64,000 bases of DNA from Capitulum mitella (Eukaryota > Arthropoda > Thecostraca > Pollicipedomorpha > Pollicipedidae): NCBI GenBank assembly GCA_030062745.1, contig CP099846.1, positions 9,297,432 to 9,361,431 of the forward strand. Direction: 5' to 3'. Below the pieces are notes generated by a model that was not told the origin of the DNA, searched no databases, and saw only the letters and a program-made list of their open reading frames with translations. Positions 1 to 11,022 of this stretch are shown piece by piece. Within the stretch, counting starts at the first letter, position 1. Each line of letters opens with the position of its first letter. Position numbers and translations under genes: made by a program.

Positions 1-1432
1 CCAAGCACAACTGACGTGCTGTCACGGTGCAAACTGGAGCGGTACTGCGCTAAATGGATGCGTTCAGTCGCTGACTGCCTTGCGCGCCGTTCGTTTGTTG
101 GAATTAAAACTGCCGCAGATGAGTCATTCATATTTGCAGACCTCTTCTAGGCAAGTACTTGTATTAATGCGCACAACCGAAATAGACCCCAGTCAACCGT
201 TTCATTGTATAGAAGGTTAAGTAGATAATGCAATTGTTTGTCAATGTCAGCTTTATGTGGGCAAATGATGCAGGACCAATACATTCTTGGTTTAAGCACT
301 CACGGTGCGGGCAGCCGCTTTCATGGAGTATCTCTGTCGTCCAGTGAATCAATGACAGCCGCCAGCGACCTGGCCAGTCAAGCGAACTCGCTGGCCCCGC
401 GGCGGCCGGCGACCTTGACCCGGTCACTGGCCCAGGCCAAGGGGGGGGGAAAGGCACGCCGACAACGGCGAAACGCGCTTAGCCACGCACGCCGGCAAAA
501 CTACGCCCCAGCTCGTGCGAGGCCGACTGCTCGTGAGGCGTTCCTCATGTGTGCAGTGGCCCCTGGGACTCAGGTTGTAGGGGCTTTTGGTTATACGTGG
601 CTGAAGTAACGACGCAACTGCTTTTCAGATACAGGAGATGCTCGTTGGGTGTAAGCAATGGAAATTATTCCTGGTGCAATCTTAGGAACATTTTGCCGCT
701 AAGCAAAGCATGTGGTCATGCGCCTACTTTCTGCCGCATGAAAAAATGGTTGGTAAACTTTGTCAGAGCGAGTCCGAATCCCCATTCCTGAGTCTCAGGG
801 TGAGCCAGAAATGTGGATCCTCGATGGCGGATCTTTATCAGATCTGCCGAGTAGTTGGTACCCCCCTCCCCTCGGTCGTAGCCTTGTCTTCTGTGATGTT
901 TATAATCCCGCCGAAGGCCAGGTAACTGGTCACTGATGAACTGACATGACGCCAAGTACTTCGCTTTGAACTTTATACGGTGCTTGGATGATGTGCATTG
1001 TTACGACTGGTTGAGCATTCGAGATTTTTTAAACACGAACACGGTGCTTCAAGACAAATTCTAACGCTGATAATCCGGAACTGGGTACGTTGCAGTCCAT
1101 TTGTTACGCAGACCGTCTATTTTTATGCCATACAGGAATGTAACTTTTTGAAATGAATTGTTAATGCCCGGACATATATAACATTGGGGATTTAAAGTCA
1201 TTGTGGGTGCTCAGTGTTCACGCCAGAGGGTTCCATGCTAAATGACAAACTTTTAAGGTGCGACACACAATTTTGGTTGTGGGGACGGGACATGAGTCGG
1301 GCATGGCCAACACTCTCTCCAAATAAGGAAATGATCTCGAGCTCTTAATGTTTAATTCGAAGGTAATTTTGTTTCAATTACCCACGAAAGCACATGCCCC
1401 ATTAGTTCCCTGATTTTCCCAATTATTGCCAT
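1..1432. other. Unassigned non-coding stretch
   Basis: I see no gene here. The open frames are short, overlap on both strands, and show no recognisable domain. A modest GC-rich patch lies around 350-540; the rest is mixed composition. It could be intergenic DNA or intron upstream of the CABIT gene. Confidence 0.5.
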
Positions 1433-2647
1433 TTAACCCTATTCCCGGCAGGGGGCGGAATCCGCCCCCCATCGGGTTTTTTGCTTGCCAATTCCAGGCT
1501 TTTTGATGCAGCTTCACGAAACTTGGTGACTTGTCCTAGCTATTCAATCCACGTGCTGTGACAAAATTTCAAAGTTCTTTTTTGTCCAGGGGCGGAGCCA
1601 GGCAACGTTTTTGGGAGGCACCTCATGCCATTTTTAGGCCATGTTAAGGGTAAAAGTAAAATGGCTGCCAAAAACAGAGTTTTAAAGATAGAACTTAAAA
1701 CTTTATATAGATGCATAGCTAAATAGTTGGGCAATGTGCAGATTTAATTTTGTTCACCTGAGGTCATTTTACAAGGTCAGGTCAAAGTCAAAAGTCAAAA
1801 TTTGTTTTTTCGCAATAATTTCGGCGCCGTCTTTTCAAATGCCAAACCCGAAATATATATGACGTAGAAGGGTGCCTTCTACTTGTGTACCAAGTTTCAG
1901 CTTGATATCAGGTCGGGTCACGGAGCTATGATCTAAAATGTCAGTGCGCGTAGTCTATATCGCAAGAGCCATAAAATGATTTTTTTGAAATAGAGTGAAT
2001 TCAAATAATTGGAAACGTTTATAGATAATATTAAATGCACACGAGATCATTCCAAGTGACCCCAAGGTCGCTGGAGGTCATTTAAGGTCAAAGGTCACAA
2101 GTTGATCTGAAGAACGTGTGACCATGACAGTTCCCCCTTTTTCATGTCCCTGGCACCGCCTATGCTAACATTATACAAACATTGTAATGCGATTTGTACT
2201 CCTTTAGTATAACATGACTAGCAGAAGCCAAAAAAGAGTGTTTGGCTCTTTTGCGCATTCAGTTGTTAGAAAACTAATCCTCCTATTTTTGAAACCCTGT
2301 GAACGCCTATGAATTTTCTCAAAATTTCAGATTTGCGGACCCATGGTAAAAGCCCTATCTATAATCTCTCGATTCATGCCAGTTTCATTGAAATCGGTCG
2401 GTAAACAACGGAGTTATAAGAAGTCCAAAAATACCCCCATTTTGACATTTTTGCCCCCCTGTATCCACAAATCTCAAAATTTTGAAAATTTCTTTTTATA
2501 AAAGTGTAGTTCACGTCACGCCAAATTGATTGCTATTTGTTGCAATGAAATCGGACAAGTAGTTCTCGAGATCTCAGGGGGGCCGAATTCGCCCCCCCCC
2601 CTTCCGGGAATCGACCATACCGTCTAGCCCTCCGGGAATAGGGTTAA
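1433..2647 (+). mobile_element. TTAA-flanked piggyBac-like MITE, copy 1
   Basis: A 1,207-bp non-autonomous element (1437-2643) is bounded by TTAA on both sides (1433-1436 and 2644-2647). Its ends are inverted: CCCTATTCCCGG at the left, CCGGGAATAGGG-type at the right, each followed inward by a G/C-run hairpin-prone segment containing GGGGCGGAAT-like sequence. TTAA target duplication with CCC-starting termini is the hallmark of the piggyBac superfamily; that assignment is an inference because no transposase is encoded. Three other copies occur in the window. The interior has several AGGTCA half-sites and no long ORF. Confidence 0.85.
2085..2097 (+). promoter_or_regulatory. Perfect DR1 nuclear-receptor-type motif in MITE copy 1
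   Basis: Two AGGTCA half-sites are separated by one A. This is the consensus DR1 binding site of RXR/HNF4-class nuclear receptors. The motif is seen directly; binding or function is not shown. Confidence 0.45.
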
Positions 2648-3586
2648 GCTCTCGGCATGACCAAGGATGGCTTTTCTTCTTTTCGTCTGAAGAGTCTGGT
2701 GTGACATCTTAAGGTGTGCCGGGTCGTCCGTCTCGTGGCAGTGTAATGACGTTTTGATGTGTATACAACTGACCTAGCTTTGGTTAGGGTAAACCAAGTC
2801 CCCTTGAAATGACGGTGACCTGTTTCGCAACGTTACCTCGGTCGCTTGTGGGCAGGGCTCTGACGACGGTCCTGTCGGCTTGGGGTTGGTGCACTGGGCC
2901 AGGAAAGCTGCCGTTGACCCAGTACAGACGGCCTATATTAACCTCAAAAATCGCTTTATGAAGCAGGTTATCGGAAAAGGTCATTTCTACGTTTCTGTTG
3001 AAGAGCGTCCAGAGGTCCATGCTGTCCTCTATGTATACCTATGCAGGCTGTTGAGCCTGCAGTTTGCTCGTATAGGGACTGCCCAGAACCATGGGAAAGG
3101 CGGCAGACGGGGGACGCGGCAAACGCTCGGAGTGTTCGTCAGCGCTTGTGATGGGTGTTTTCATTTGCGAGGATTTGCGCTGTGCAGAAAAATAAAATGG
3201 CGGAAATGGATGTCTGGACGAAAAATGTGCCTGCTGCACCACGCACCATATCATGGTACAATGTGAAGTGAATGAGGTCTTTGGTACATTCACTTTTTCT
3301 CCGCTTCGCTAACAACTGATGTAACAATAACAACTGATTAGCGATTTGAGCATTTACCTTCTTTGCCAGAATGGGCATTTGTACTAAAATATAAGCTTCC
3401 TCAAAAGTTGTGGGAAACAGTCCCCCACACTCCAAAGGTTGCGGGGGGCGCGTCCCCCACGTCCCCCACGCCGCCCCTGACGCTCAGTCAACACTCGGGG
3501 TGCCGAAGCACCCGCAAAAGAAAAAAAAACTACACCCGTGATGTGTAAAACCGTATAATGCGAGCGTGATGGTCGCTAACAGCATT
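2648..3586. other. Non-coding flank or intron upstream of the CABIT exon
   Basis: No supported gene. The overlapping short frames between 2780 and 3550 have no domain signal. Because a splice acceptor follows at 3606, this stretch is most simply read as the end of an intron of the CABIT gene. Confidence 0.45.
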
Positions 3587-3606
3587 TTCATTCTGTGCCA
3601 TTTCAG
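3587..3606 (+). other. Splice acceptor of the CABIT exon
   Basis: A pyrimidine-rich tract runs into TTTCAG ending at 3606, 53 bases before the start ATG. This suggests the coding exon has a short 5' UTR (3607-3659) and at least one upstream non-coding exon outside the recognisable sequence. Confidence 0.6.
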
Positions 3607-3659
3607 ATTAATCCAGGCCTGCTTGTCGCCTGGTCTGCCACTGGCAGCACGACCTCGAC

Positions 3660-5567
3660 ATGACCCCGGACGCGTCCTCCGTACTCGGCCAGGTCACCTG
3701 GTCCGAGGAGGTCACCTCGCTGTTCGACCTGCTCAAGAGCCGCGAGCTGCCGCTGCTGGTCAAGGTGCAGAAAGGCCAGTACCTGAACGTGGGCCCGGGC
3801 GGTCTGTCCAGTCCTGGGGTGCACAGCACGCTGCTGCTGACCTCCGGCGGCCGGCGGCGCCGACTGGTGGCGCAGGGCGTCAAGTTCAAGGACGGCCGCC
3901 GCCTGGTGCCCGTCGGCCAGAAGCTGCTCATCCCGGACACGTTCGAGGGCTTCTTCGAGATCCTGAGCGAGGAGGGGCGCTCGGTGCGCGCCATCGAGAG
4001 CGTGGCCGAGCTGGCGCGCCTCTTCCCCGACTCGTGCATCGTGCGCTGCAGCTGCAAGGCGTACGTCTCGCGCTCTGACAGCGTCGACACCATCACCGAG
4101 CGGTCGCGCACGCTGCACAGCGGCGAGACGCTGGTGCTGGTCGGCGAGGTGGCGCGCGGCCGCGGCCGCGGCCCGACCCGCTTCCTGCGCTGCTTCGACA
4201 GCGCTGGCGAGAACGTCTACCTGCCGCACGAGCTGAAGGCCCGCTTCAGCGCCGTCGCCAAGGAGGAGAACATCAGCGGCGTGCACAGCATCGCCAACCT
4301 GCTCAACAAGAGGCTGCCGCTCAACGTGCGTCTGGTGAGCGGACGGCCGCCGGACGGGCCTCGGCTCGGCGGCGGCTCGGCGGCCGAGCTCCGGCTGCAC
4401 ACCACGTACGAGGACGAAGTCGTGGTGGCGCTGCCGCTGCACAAGGACAGCGTGGTGGTGGCGATGCCGACCACGGCGCCGCTCCGACTCCTGGTGGCCG
4501 CCAACGGCGAGCACGTGGCGCGCGCCGCCGAGTTCGCGCGCCTCTGCGACCGCGCCGCCCAGGTCTGGCTGCACGCCGTCGACCGGATCCACCCCTTCGA
4601 CGTGCCGCTGCCCAAGGACCCGCGCGTCGACGGCAAGGCCAAGCCGGCGGCGGCGCGGCCGCGCGTCTTCCGGCGCTCCATCTCGGCGCCCATGTCGCGC
4701 GTCACGCGCCGCCACAGCGGCGAGACCGTCGACGAGTACGACGAGATCGACCAGATCTACGACTACGTGCGCGGCTTCGCGCCGCCGCCGCGGGACGCGC
4801 GCGCCGCGGCGGCCGGCCGGCCGGCGGCCGAGCGGCGCCCGGCGGCGCCGGCGGCGGCGGCGGCAGCGCGCGCCGACCAGCCGCCGGAGCCGCCGCCCAT
4901 CGAGACGATTCCGACGCGACGGCTGTCGCTGGCGGCCGTGCGCCCGTTCAACCTGCACCCGGGTGTGTTCTCGGCGAGCCGAGAGAAGCCGGTCGCCGAG
5001 CTGGCCGCCGAGAAGCGCGCCCGCGAGGCGGCCAACGTCGCGAAGCGGCCCGCCGCCACCGACGAGGCCAAGCCGGCCGGCAAGCTCTTCACCAAGAACT
5101 GCAACGCGCGCGCCAACCAGCGGTTTGCGGCGCACAGGTCCGGCGGCCAGCTGAAGGGCGGCAGCGTGCACTATCCGCTGCCGGATGCAGTCCGGTCCGT
5201 CGGGCCGACGCCGCTGTTCGACCTGCGCTACAAGTCGCTGACCAGCCTGGTCATGGACTTCGGCACACTGGACTCGAGCAACTCGGGCGGCAAGACGTCC
5301 GGCGACTCGGCCGACTCGGCCCCGCTCAAGACCAAGCTGCCCGAGAAGAAGCCGAAGAAGCTCAGCAGGCCCAAGTCGATGACGAACCTCGTATGGGACC
5401 TGCACCAGCCCCCGCCGGCCATGGAAATGTACGGCAAGCCCAGCATCATCACCGACCACGAGAAAAAGCTGCGGCTAGAACCGGGCGTGTTTCCCCGCCG
5501 AAACCACAACGTTCTTCTCAACAACAAGTACAACAATCTCAAGAAGATTGGTACTCTCTACTTGTAG
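3660..5567 (+). CDS. CABIT-domain adaptor protein (Serrano/GAREM-like)
   Basis: A 635-aa protein in one exon. Residues about 12-340 read as a CABIT domain: a WS-x(n)-LPLLVKV start near W14, a GxxLxIPxxFxGFFE core near residue 100, and later all-beta repeats. CABIT proteins are signalling adaptors (THEMIS in T cells, GAREM downstream of receptor tyrosine kinases, Serrano/Sano in fly planar polarity and tracheal tube length). The tail is disordered: a basic RRSISAP stretch (338-344), an acidic tyrosine motif with IYDYVRG (Y360, Y367, Y369), an Ala/Pro/Arg-rich low-complexity tract (about 375-412), and two similar motifs, KSLTSLVMD (525-533) and KSMTNLVWD (572-580). The C-terminus is LYL. Codons are extremely GC3-rich. 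The start is the first ATG after the acceptor. Orthology to Serrano is from memory of the family and unverified; a GAREM-like paralogue is the alternative. Confidence 0.82.
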   Translation: MTPDASSVLGQVTWSEEVTSLFDLLKSRELPLLVKVQKGQYLNVGPGGLSSPGVHSTLLLTSGGRRRRLVAQGVKFKDGRRLVPVGQKLLIPDTFEGFFEILSEEGRSVRAIESVAELARLFPDSCIVRCSCKAYVSRSDSVDTITERSRTLHSGETLVLVGEVARGRGRGPTRFLRCFDSAGENVYLPHELKARFSAVAKEENISGVHSIANLLNKRLPLNVRLVSGRPPDGPRLGGGSAAELRLHTTYEDEVVVALPLHKDSVVVAMPTTAPLRLLVAANGEHVARAAEFARLCDRAAQVWLHAVDRIHPFDVPLPKDPRVDGKAKPAAARPRVFRRSISAPMSRVTRRHSGETVDEYDEIDQIYDYVRGFAPPPRDARAAAAGRPAAERRPAAPAAAAAARADQPPEPPPIETIPTRRLSLAAVRPFNLHPGVFSASREKPVAELAAEKRAREAANVAKRPAATDEAKPAGKLFTKNCNARANQRFAAHRSGGQLKGGSVHYPLPDAVRSVGPTPLFDLRYKSLTSLVMDFGTLDSSNSGGKTSGDSADSAPLKTKLPEKKPKKLSRPKSMTNLVWDLHQPPPAMEMYGKPSIITDHEKKLRLEPGVFPRRNHNVLLNNKYNNLKKIGTLYL

Positions 5568-5569
5568 AG

Positions 5570-5575
5570 GTAAGA
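5570..5575 (+). other. Splice donor immediately after the CABIT stop codon
   Basis: The stop TAG at 5565-5567 is followed by AG and then GTAAGA, a near-perfect 5' splice site. If used, the intron lies in the 3' UTR only two bases after the stop, a position that should not trigger nonsense-mediated decay. Alternatively the protein has a longer isoform through a donor upstream of the stop. Confidence 0.5.
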
Positions 5576-8499
5576 CGACCGTCTCTGCTATGCGACTCCA
5601 TCCGTTATCGTCCGTGGGCATGATTTCGAGATGCATGAAAGTGACATCTGGGAACCGATTGTTCCCTTTCCTGTTTAGTTTGCGTCGTCAGGCTCCAGTG
5701 ATGAAACTGTCGTGCTCTTGTGGAACAGAGTATCACGAGATCGTCACGGCAGTCGTCGCGAGCACGCAACACTGCGTCAGAACGAGCCAGCTTTCACAAA
5801 CGTCCGAAAAACTCAGCCTGCACATGCAGCATTTCCGATGCACCTCGGAAAAATATCCTCCGCTCTGCTCTCTCCCTTTGTCTGGTCTGGCCGGCTCCGG
5901 GCCGTCTCAGCGGCCGCTGCCAGCCGGTCCGGGCCGGGCCAGCGGCTCCGACCGGTGACGCCCCGCCAGCCCAGCCGTCACACCCAGCCGGCCCGTCCGT
6001 CACTGAAGCCGCCGCCGGCCGGTGACGCCCCGTCAGCTCAGCCGTCACGCCCAGGCGGCCCGTCCGTCCCCGACTGGTCACGGCCTGTCCACTTCAGTCG
6101 TCACCGTGCGCGGCCGGGGCGGCCAGCCGAGCCGTGACGGTCCGTCAGCTGGCCGTGGCCTGAGGCGGGCTGGCCGGGCTCCGGCTGCCGCGCCGCCGTG
6201 CCGCCTCTCTGCCGGTCTGGCACGGCGGCCGGGCCGAACGTGTCCTCCCGCCCCGCAGAGCGGCACGGCTGCTGCCGTGGCAGTCTGCTGTCGCTCGCAG
6301 GATGGCGTGTCCGCACCACCTGTCTGGTCGCCGGCGGTACTGCAGGCTGCAGCACGCAGAAACCGGTGACTGGTTAAAAAAAGCAGCGAAACATTGCTTC
6401 CTTCCTGGCTGTTTGGAGCGATGCGTCTGGTGCCGGAGCGCTCTCGTGTCGACAACGGACGAACGAGCTGCTCCCCCTGCATCCACACCGGGGGGGGGGG
6501 GGTGATTCACTGGCCTCCCCGTCGAGAGACGCTCGGGGGTGAATCCGTGATCCGTTCGTTGCACCACCGCGTCACCGACAACCTTGCTGTGCTGTAATCC
6601 CGACCAGGACTGTTTTGTACGGCTGCAGCAGGAGCGTGTGGTGAACATCAGTGGCAGGGTTTGGGCTTCTTTCTGGGAACGAACTTGGGTGCCTCGGCCA
6701 GCAAAAGCACAAAGTGAGGAAGAAAGGTTTGTTTCTTCTGGGCCGGTGAGAATCTCAAGTCGCGTTTGCCGTTTCATGATGAGAATAGATGGGTCCCTGA
6801 TGTTTTGCCACTTTCTAAATATAAAAATATGCCACGCCGTTACACGCCCGTCCCGACGTGGCATCGTGATATGATCATTGCAGTTTCAAATAGCAGGCAT
6901 GTTTAGAGCCAGCAAAATATGGCCGAGTGGTTTCTTCGCGCACGTTTGACTGTATTTCTTTTCTCACTGAGTATGCGAGCATGCGAGGAACGCACAGTAG
7001 GTCGCCTGTCTTTGAGCGATTGCATTAGAGTGGTTCGCAGTAGCGCAGAGCTGATGATCTGATAGTTTCGTGTCGCGGTCATGTGTGCAATCGCACACTT
7101 TTCACCGGACTGGAATACCGAGCGAATTCAAAATCTCCCTAATGTGAGCGCCTGAAGCATTGCATCACACACGAAGCAGCCATTGTTTCTGGCGCGCCGA
7201 GTCCGTTCACTGCCCTCGAAGCGAGGAAAGGACCTGGCTGCTGGAAGAGAACGAATGGCAGTTTTACGTCCTGTAACGGTGCGTTGGATTCGGGCATTGC
7301 AACATTTCACGCAGTCGACGACAAATTGCCTGCAGCGCCTGCCATGCGCAGTTTCCCCTCTCTACGTGGTTTCAGACCGTGAAGAACGTTTAGGGTAATC
7401 TTAAAGATTGGTGCCAAAAACTCGGCTTTCATGTCGCGTGTCGTCGCTAAAAAGATTTCATGGTTTTCTCATCTCAAGTAAATTTCATGTCTGCCCCATT
7501 TTGAACAGAAGAAACGTAGTTGGCTGGCTTCGTACGTGCGAATAGCTCGAATATTCATTCGGCTGTTCCAACCCGACATTTGTTTGTAAACGTAGTCCTC
7601 AGGCAATTTCTCTCGTGTTGAACGGACCATTCAGGATTCAGGGTTCTCACCGTTACGCTCAGTTCCCTGGGACCGTCAAGGCCACCCTAGCCGCGCTGCT
7701 CCAGCACCCACTGTCCGCAGCGTTCGCCGGGCGGGGGCGGGAGTGACCGGCGCCGTTTCGGACGCGCTATCGGGTGCCGCGCCGGCCGCTCGTTCCCACG
7801 CTCTTTATGCAACCCGTCGGCTGACGTTTGCCGCGGCAATGGCGCGGCGGCGGGCCGCAGTCGGGCGTTACGTCACGCGGTGACCGGCGGCGGGCGTCAC
7901 TTGCCTCGGCCGCGGTGTCTGGTGACGGTCCGCCGCCGTGCACCACCGACCCGCCCTGGGGCTTGGCCGAGCGTATCGCACGCTCGACAGAGGTCAGACC
8001 TTATACGTATACGGCGGGAACGAAGGTGATAATCCGACTATCGGCCAGGTTTTATGATCTCATCTTGTAAACAGAAAAATCCGACAAAACAGGCTGTTCG
8101 CTCAAAGCTGATACCAAGGTATCGCGCACCAACCCCTTGCATATCGTCTTTGTGATTCTGGTTCATCGTCCGTGTCCGCCAGCAGTACCCCTCCCTCCCC
8201 CGCGTGGAGAGCTGTCACGGAGAAGGCCAGCTGGGTCCCGCCTTCCACGTGGCGCCTTGGCCTCTGCTCTGACGGTGTCGTGCCTCTGCGTCGAGCGATC
8301 CCCGGCTCGGTGTGGCGGCCGCCGCGCCCTCGGCACTTTTACTCTCGGCCGTGCGGAGTGGAGAGCCCGGTAAACCACGCCGTAAATCCGCGCTAATAAG
8401 GCCCGTATATGTGACGGCGTCGTGACGTCGGCCGGGTGGAGCCGCCCCGGATTACTGGACAGTTCATGAGCCACCTGGCCGGGCTGGCTGATTACACGG
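5576..8499. other. Non-coding, with CpG-rich blocks
   Basis: No gene is supported. CpG-dense blocks lie at about 5880-6260 and 7680-7990; their long open frames occur on both strands and are explained by low stop-codon frequency in GC-rich DNA. A run of 12 or 13 G lies near 6490. The position directly downstream of the CABIT exon suggests intron or 3' UTR intron sequence. Confidence 0.45.
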
Positions 8500-8504
8500 A
8501 GGGG

Positions 8505-8690
8505 CGCGGTCCGGGGAAGCCTTCCAGCTGAGACAGACGTGGCGAGGTAGCCCTCCGTCGTAGTGAGTCGAGACACACAAGTTGAGACAGACTTGGCGAG
8601 GAAGTCCTCCACCCGAGTCGGACGTAGTGAAGAAGCCCTCCAGTTGACACAGACTGTGTGAAGAAGCCCTAAGGCTGAGTGGCAGCCAGG
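8505..8690. repeat. Degenerate short tandem repeat
   Basis: Imperfect units built around 'GAGACAGACxTGGCGAGG' and 'GAAGCCCTCCAGxTGA' recur three to four times. The units have diverged and spacing is irregular. No coding potential. Confidence 0.5.
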
Positions 8691-10905
8691 GTCCAGCAAA
8701 GACTCGGGGTCGAGTGAGGGGCAGTTGTAGGGTGGGGAAGTTTGATTTGATGGACAGACCCGCTGTTGGACAAGCGGGCATCTGCGCGCTTTGGCTTTGC
8801 TGCCTCTGATTATGAGCATTTCCCTCCCCTGCTTGCGAACCCATGGAGAGGATCCGCACTGTTCACGATCACGATCACAGTCACGACTGTGACGTCGCAG
8901 AGTAGGAATTAAATTAGGTCGTAATTCAAGGCAGCGTCTGGGCATTGTACAGATGCCTCGAGTGTTCGTTGTAATTCTGCGACAGGTGATTTCACAGCGA
9001 CCTCCCTGGTATCTCTGGGGGCGTGCCGAAGGCACTGCGAAGTCGGCACAACATTCTCGTTTTCCAGAGAGGCTAAGGCTGTTCGCACCCGGTGTGGGAC
9101 AAAAGCCTTGGAGCGGCGTTGTTGAGAACATTTCGTCATATCCCATTTGCTCTCGCTAACTGATAACAAACAAGGGTAATGATGTAATTAAAGTGCCGTT
9201 TATCATCGACTGTATCGGCGGCTGTGAGTTTACAGGGATAAAAAGTTGTTCACTAAGTGCATCGGTTGAATGAAAAGATACATTACTTTGTTAGCCCTGT
9301 CCCCTGTGCGGAGAGCTGTAACTGAGCACGCAGCCCATCGCGCTATTGATACATATCTGATATGTTGATTCCATTCAATCTTGCAATATGTTTTTTTTAC
9401 TCGTCATTAAACAAACTAAGACATTATGAGGGTTATCTGCCTACGTCAGACGACCAACTACTTATGTTTTGCATCGATATCCAACAAAACAAAACAATAA
9501 ATGCAACAGGACTGTATAAAAAGCCGTTCATGATGTACCGTTTGCGTTTATGACAACAGGCGACCACTACTTCAAACCAGACGGTAACTGGAGATGTAGA
9601 ATGTATAATGCAGTAATCGACAAAGAGCTGCTGTCCTCGCAGCGGCTCGCAGGCCCGTCGAAATCGTCGGCAGCGTCAGAGGTGAACGGTGCAGAGGTCC
9701 ACGCCATCGGCCAGCCGGGCGCGGCTCCGATGATCCAGATAGCCCGGAATAAATCGCACCGGCCCATAACCGTGTCCGGAAACTCCGGCGGACAGTCAAA
9801 ACGAGCCGCCCTCAACGGGCCCCGCCGCCGGGCGCGCCCGAGTCGGGTCGGGGCGCCGCCGCTGCCGACCGCTCCCTGACTCCGGCTGGGAGTGACCACC
9901 GCTCTCGGAGGGCGGGCCGGCCCGGCTCGGACCGTGGATAACCGCCGGCCGGCCGGCTCGGCTGCGGCTGATATTGACGGATGCGCCTCCCGTTGGACGT
10001 TTGGTCAAGGGCGCGGCGCGGAAGCCGCTCTGCGTCGGCCTCTCCAGCGCCCGGTCATTTGCGAGCCCGCTTATAAGCGCCGGCCGCCCGGCGCCGGCGG
10101 CCGTGAGCCGGCTTACCGGGCCGCCTGGCTGCGAGACCGAGCCTGCAGGCGTGCGCGCCGGCCGGCTCCGAGTCGCCGCCGGTCACGGTCGGCAGCGGCG
10201 GCCGCCCGTCCGTCGGCTCCAATCAGGGCCGCGACCGCCGGGCCGGACGGAGCCGCGCCGCCTGGCGACGTGCCCGCGCGCAGGCACCGTCCATTACCGC
10301 TGATCAGGTCAGGCAGCCCACGAGAGCCGTCGCCAATCGGGCAACGTCGTCGCCCGCCGCTCGCGGGTTCGCCACGGCTTCATGAATCACGTGCGCGCGC
10401 CGTTAACGTCTCCGCGGGCCTTTGACGCCGGCCGCTCTGGGACGCGGCCGGCGGCAGGCGGAGGGCGGGTCGGTCGCGGGTGGCGAACGAATCGGACCCT
10501 CGCTCCCGTCCGGGCCGAGCTCGGCCGGAGCAGGGTCGCGCCTCGGCGGCGGTCCGTCCGCGCGGCCGGCAGGTGCTCCGACTTTCCCCGGTCGTTAGTC
10601 GTCAATGCCGGCTGGTCTCAGGCGGCCGCGCGAGGGACGGCCCCGGAGCACGCGCCGCTGCCGGCCGCCGCGGCGATGGACGAGCCGGCCGCACGGTGCG
10701 CGGCCGCCGTCCGTGCCGGCTGAGCGGCGCCGACCGGACCGGCTCCGGCGGCTGCGGGTCACCGCCGGGCGGCAGGACGGACCGAGGCGCCGCTCCGGTG
10801 GGACGGGGAGGCCGCTGCCAGGCGCCGCGCGGCCGCTTCTTGTCTGCTATCGCCAGGAGGAGGCCTCACATGCGTGAGACTGACCCTCGTGCCACGCCCA
10901 GCGGC
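8691..10905. other. Non-coding, including a large CpG-rich block
   Basis: No gene is supported. From about 9640 to 10870 the sequence is strongly GC- and CpG-rich, with overlapping open frames on both strands that lack domains. This could be an unmethylated regulatory block or a promoter/first exon of an unrecognised transcript. Confidence 0.4.
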
Positions 10906-10907
10906 CA

Positions 10908-11022
10908 CTGACAGTCGACTCAGCGAGTCAGCTGTGCGGTCATTCAGTCGGTCAGTCGGTCAGTTAGTCAGTTGGTCAGTCAGTCAGTCAGTCAGTCAGG
11001 CTGGCAGTCGGTCAGTTAGTCT
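10908..11022 (+). repeat. (CAGT)n-type tetranucleotide repeat
   Basis: Imperfect GTCA/CAGT tetranucleotide units run through this stretch, purest around 10975-11000. Simple-sequence repeat with no apparent coding role. Confidence 0.8.

Noticed and set aside
3603..5459. 618-codon open frame antisense to the CABIT gene
   Set aside because: It is the shadow of a GC3-rich coding exon; its residues are a low-complexity mix of Arg, Ala, Val and Gly, with no domain.
5700..6870. Long overlapping frames on both strands in GC-rich DNA
   Set aside because: Low stop frequency in GC-rich sequence explains them. Frames overlap in opposite directions and no domain is visible.
9640..10900. Several 100-180-codon frames in the CpG-rich block
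   Set aside because: Arg/Ala/Pro/Gly-rich translations in several frames and both strands, as expected for CpG-rich non-coding DNA.
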